Origin: Sphingopyxis yananensis
GTDB taxonomy: Bacteria > Pseudomonadota > Alphaproteobacteria > Sphingomonadales > Sphingomonadaceae
Direction: 5' to 3'
Assembly: GCF_020687785.1 (NCBI RefSeq)
Contig: NZ_JAJEWI010000010.1
Location: 124,001 to 188,000, forward strand
DNA length: 64,000 nucleotides
Every line of letters begins with the position of its first letter. Within the stretch, counting starts at the first letter, position 1. Under the pieces are notes generated by a model, which was given only the letters and a program-made list of their open reading frames with translations, had not been told where the DNA came from and searched no databases. The position numbers and the translations under genes are program-made. Positions 63,216 to 64,000 of this stretch are shown here, piece after piece.

Positions 63216-64000
63216 CGGCCAAGCGCCACTATCTTTTGTCCGCTGGGGGAACCGGCGGGCATATGCTGCCTGCCTATGCTTTGGCACAAGAGTTGATCAA
63301 CCGTGGCCACCGCGTGGCGTTGGTCAGCGATGATCGCGGGCTGAAAATCCCCGGCGCTCCGGCAGAATTGGAAACGCATGTTCTGCCTGCGGGCCGGATG
63401 AGCGGTGGGCCGCTTGGCTGGTTGAAGGCGATGAACGCCATCCGCAAGGGCCGCCGCATGGCGATGGGTTTGATCAAAGACTATGAACCCGCCGCCGTGG
63501 TGGGCTTTGGCGGCTATCCATCTTTGCCGACCTTGCTCGCCGCGCGGGCGACGCGGACAGCCAGCGTTATTCATGATCAAAATGCCGTGCTGGGCCGCAC
63601 CAACCGCATTTTGGCGCGCGGCGTCAATGCCATTGCTGTGGCCTATCGTCATATTATCCGCTTACCTGCATCATGCGAAGACAAGGTGCATTTGACCGGC
63701 AACCCTGTGCGGGCGGAGATTGTCGATATTCGCCATGACGCCTTTCCGCCCTTGCCGCAGGATGGCATTTTCCGCCTGTTGGTGGTGGGCGGCAGCTTGG
63801 GCGCGACGGTGCTGAGCGATGTGGTGCCAGCGGCAATTGCATCCTTGCCCCCCGCTTTATTGGCGCGATTGCAGGTCGTGCAGCAATGCCGCGAGGCCGA
63901 TTTGGAACGGGTGCGCGGCGAATATGCCAAATTGGGCGTTGCGGCGGAATGCATGCCCTATATCAAGGATTTTCCCGACCGTTTGCGCTGGGCGCATTTG
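63212..64000 (+). CDS. murG: UDP-GlcNAc:lipid I N-acetylglucosaminyltransferase MurG (partial)
   Basis: Makes lipid II on the inner face of the membrane. The N-terminal motif is SAGGTGGHMLPAYALAQEL, followed by VGFGGYPSLPTLLAAR and VIHDQNAVLGRTNRI, all standard for MurG. From the ATG at 63212 the frame is open for 263 codons to the window edge; the family is about 360 residues, so the C-terminal domain is missing. The start overlaps the ftsW stop (ATGA). Confidence 0.94.
   Translation, partial: MTAKRHYLLSAGGTGGHMLPAYALAQELINRGHRVALVSDDRGLKIPGAPAELETHVLPAGRMSGGPLGWLKAMNAIRKGRRMAMGLIKDYEPAAVVGFGGYPSLPTLLAARATRTASVIHDQNAVLGRTNRILARGVNAIAVAYRHIIRLPASCEDKVHLTGNPVRAEIVDIRHDAFPPLPQDGIFRLLVVGGSLGATVLSDVVPAAIASLPPALLARLQVVQQCREADLERVRGEYAKLGVAAECMPYIKDFPDRLRWAHL

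Noticed and set aside
1..64000. tRNA or rRNA genes, CRISPR arrays, insertion sequences, integrases, phage genes
   Set aside because: I looked for T-loop-like GTTCGAATC sequences, regular short repeats, transposase motifs and terminal inverted repeats and saw none. The tandem sulfatases are homologous genes in the same orientation but too diverged to be a recent duplication.

Overview
The window looks like chromosomal DNA of an alphaproteobacterium of the order Sphingomonadales. The evidence is five large TonB-dependent receptors, NodT-type efflux, a ribosomal protein L9 with an acidic tail, and a dcw cluster running mraZ-rsmH-ftsL-ftsI-murE-murF-mraY-murD-ftsW-murG. The genus cannot be fixed from sequence alone. 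I saw no tRNA or rRNA gene, CRISPR array, insertion sequence, integrase or prophage gene. Both window ends cut a gene: an M3 peptidase at base 1 and murG at base 64000.

Layout. Bases 1-8600: a periplasmic M3 metallopeptidase, an ABC-F ATPase, and a tripartite efflux operon (NodT, EmrA and EmrB types) transcribed divergently from a TetR regulator. The shared control region carries AACTG/CAGTT half-sites on both promoters. Bases 8610-16032: a six-gene, tightly coupled operon on the minus strand, in order sulfotransferase, DUF1214 protein, xylose-isomerase-like TIM barrel, Gfo/Idh/MocA oxidoreductase, SDR and FMN/4Fe-4S/FAD enoate reductase. It reads away from a TetR gene, and its promoter has a perfect palindrome between the -35 and -10 elements. 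Bases 17166-28014: a sulfate-ester locus with an SDR, a true formylglycine-generating enzyme, a TonB receptor, two secreted Cys-type sulfatases, and an unusual regulator made of two TetR units in one chain. A related 22-bp motif precedes both sulfatase genes.

Bases 28550-40943: aspartase, a MarR regulator next to a divergent TonB receptor, glutaryl-CoA dehydrogenase, an iron receptor with a Fur box, and another TonB receptor with a cluster of inverted repeats upstream. Bases 41162-52414: housekeeping genes (folE, the rpsF-rpsR-rplI operon, a MurC/Mpl-like ligase divergent from an LD-carboxypeptidase, fabD-fabG), a His-rich ZnuD-like receptor with a Zur-like palindrome, and cysK coupled to two uncharacterised membrane proteins. 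Bases 52991-64000: the dcw cluster, in which every junction overlaps; it is preceded by four C-tracts at an exact 10-bp period that resemble a MraZ operator.

How the parts may work together (inference). The sulfatase locus has what is needed to import a sulfated compound, mature sulfatases in the cytoplasm through formylglycine, and remove sulfate in the periplasm, under a locus-specific regulator. The adjacent six-gene operon has enzymes able to oxidise, isomerise and reduce a polycyclic, terpenoid or glycoside-like substrate, and it also encodes a sulfotransferase. Having sulfate addition and removal encoded about 2 kb apart, under separate TetR control, is the most intriguing feature of the window.
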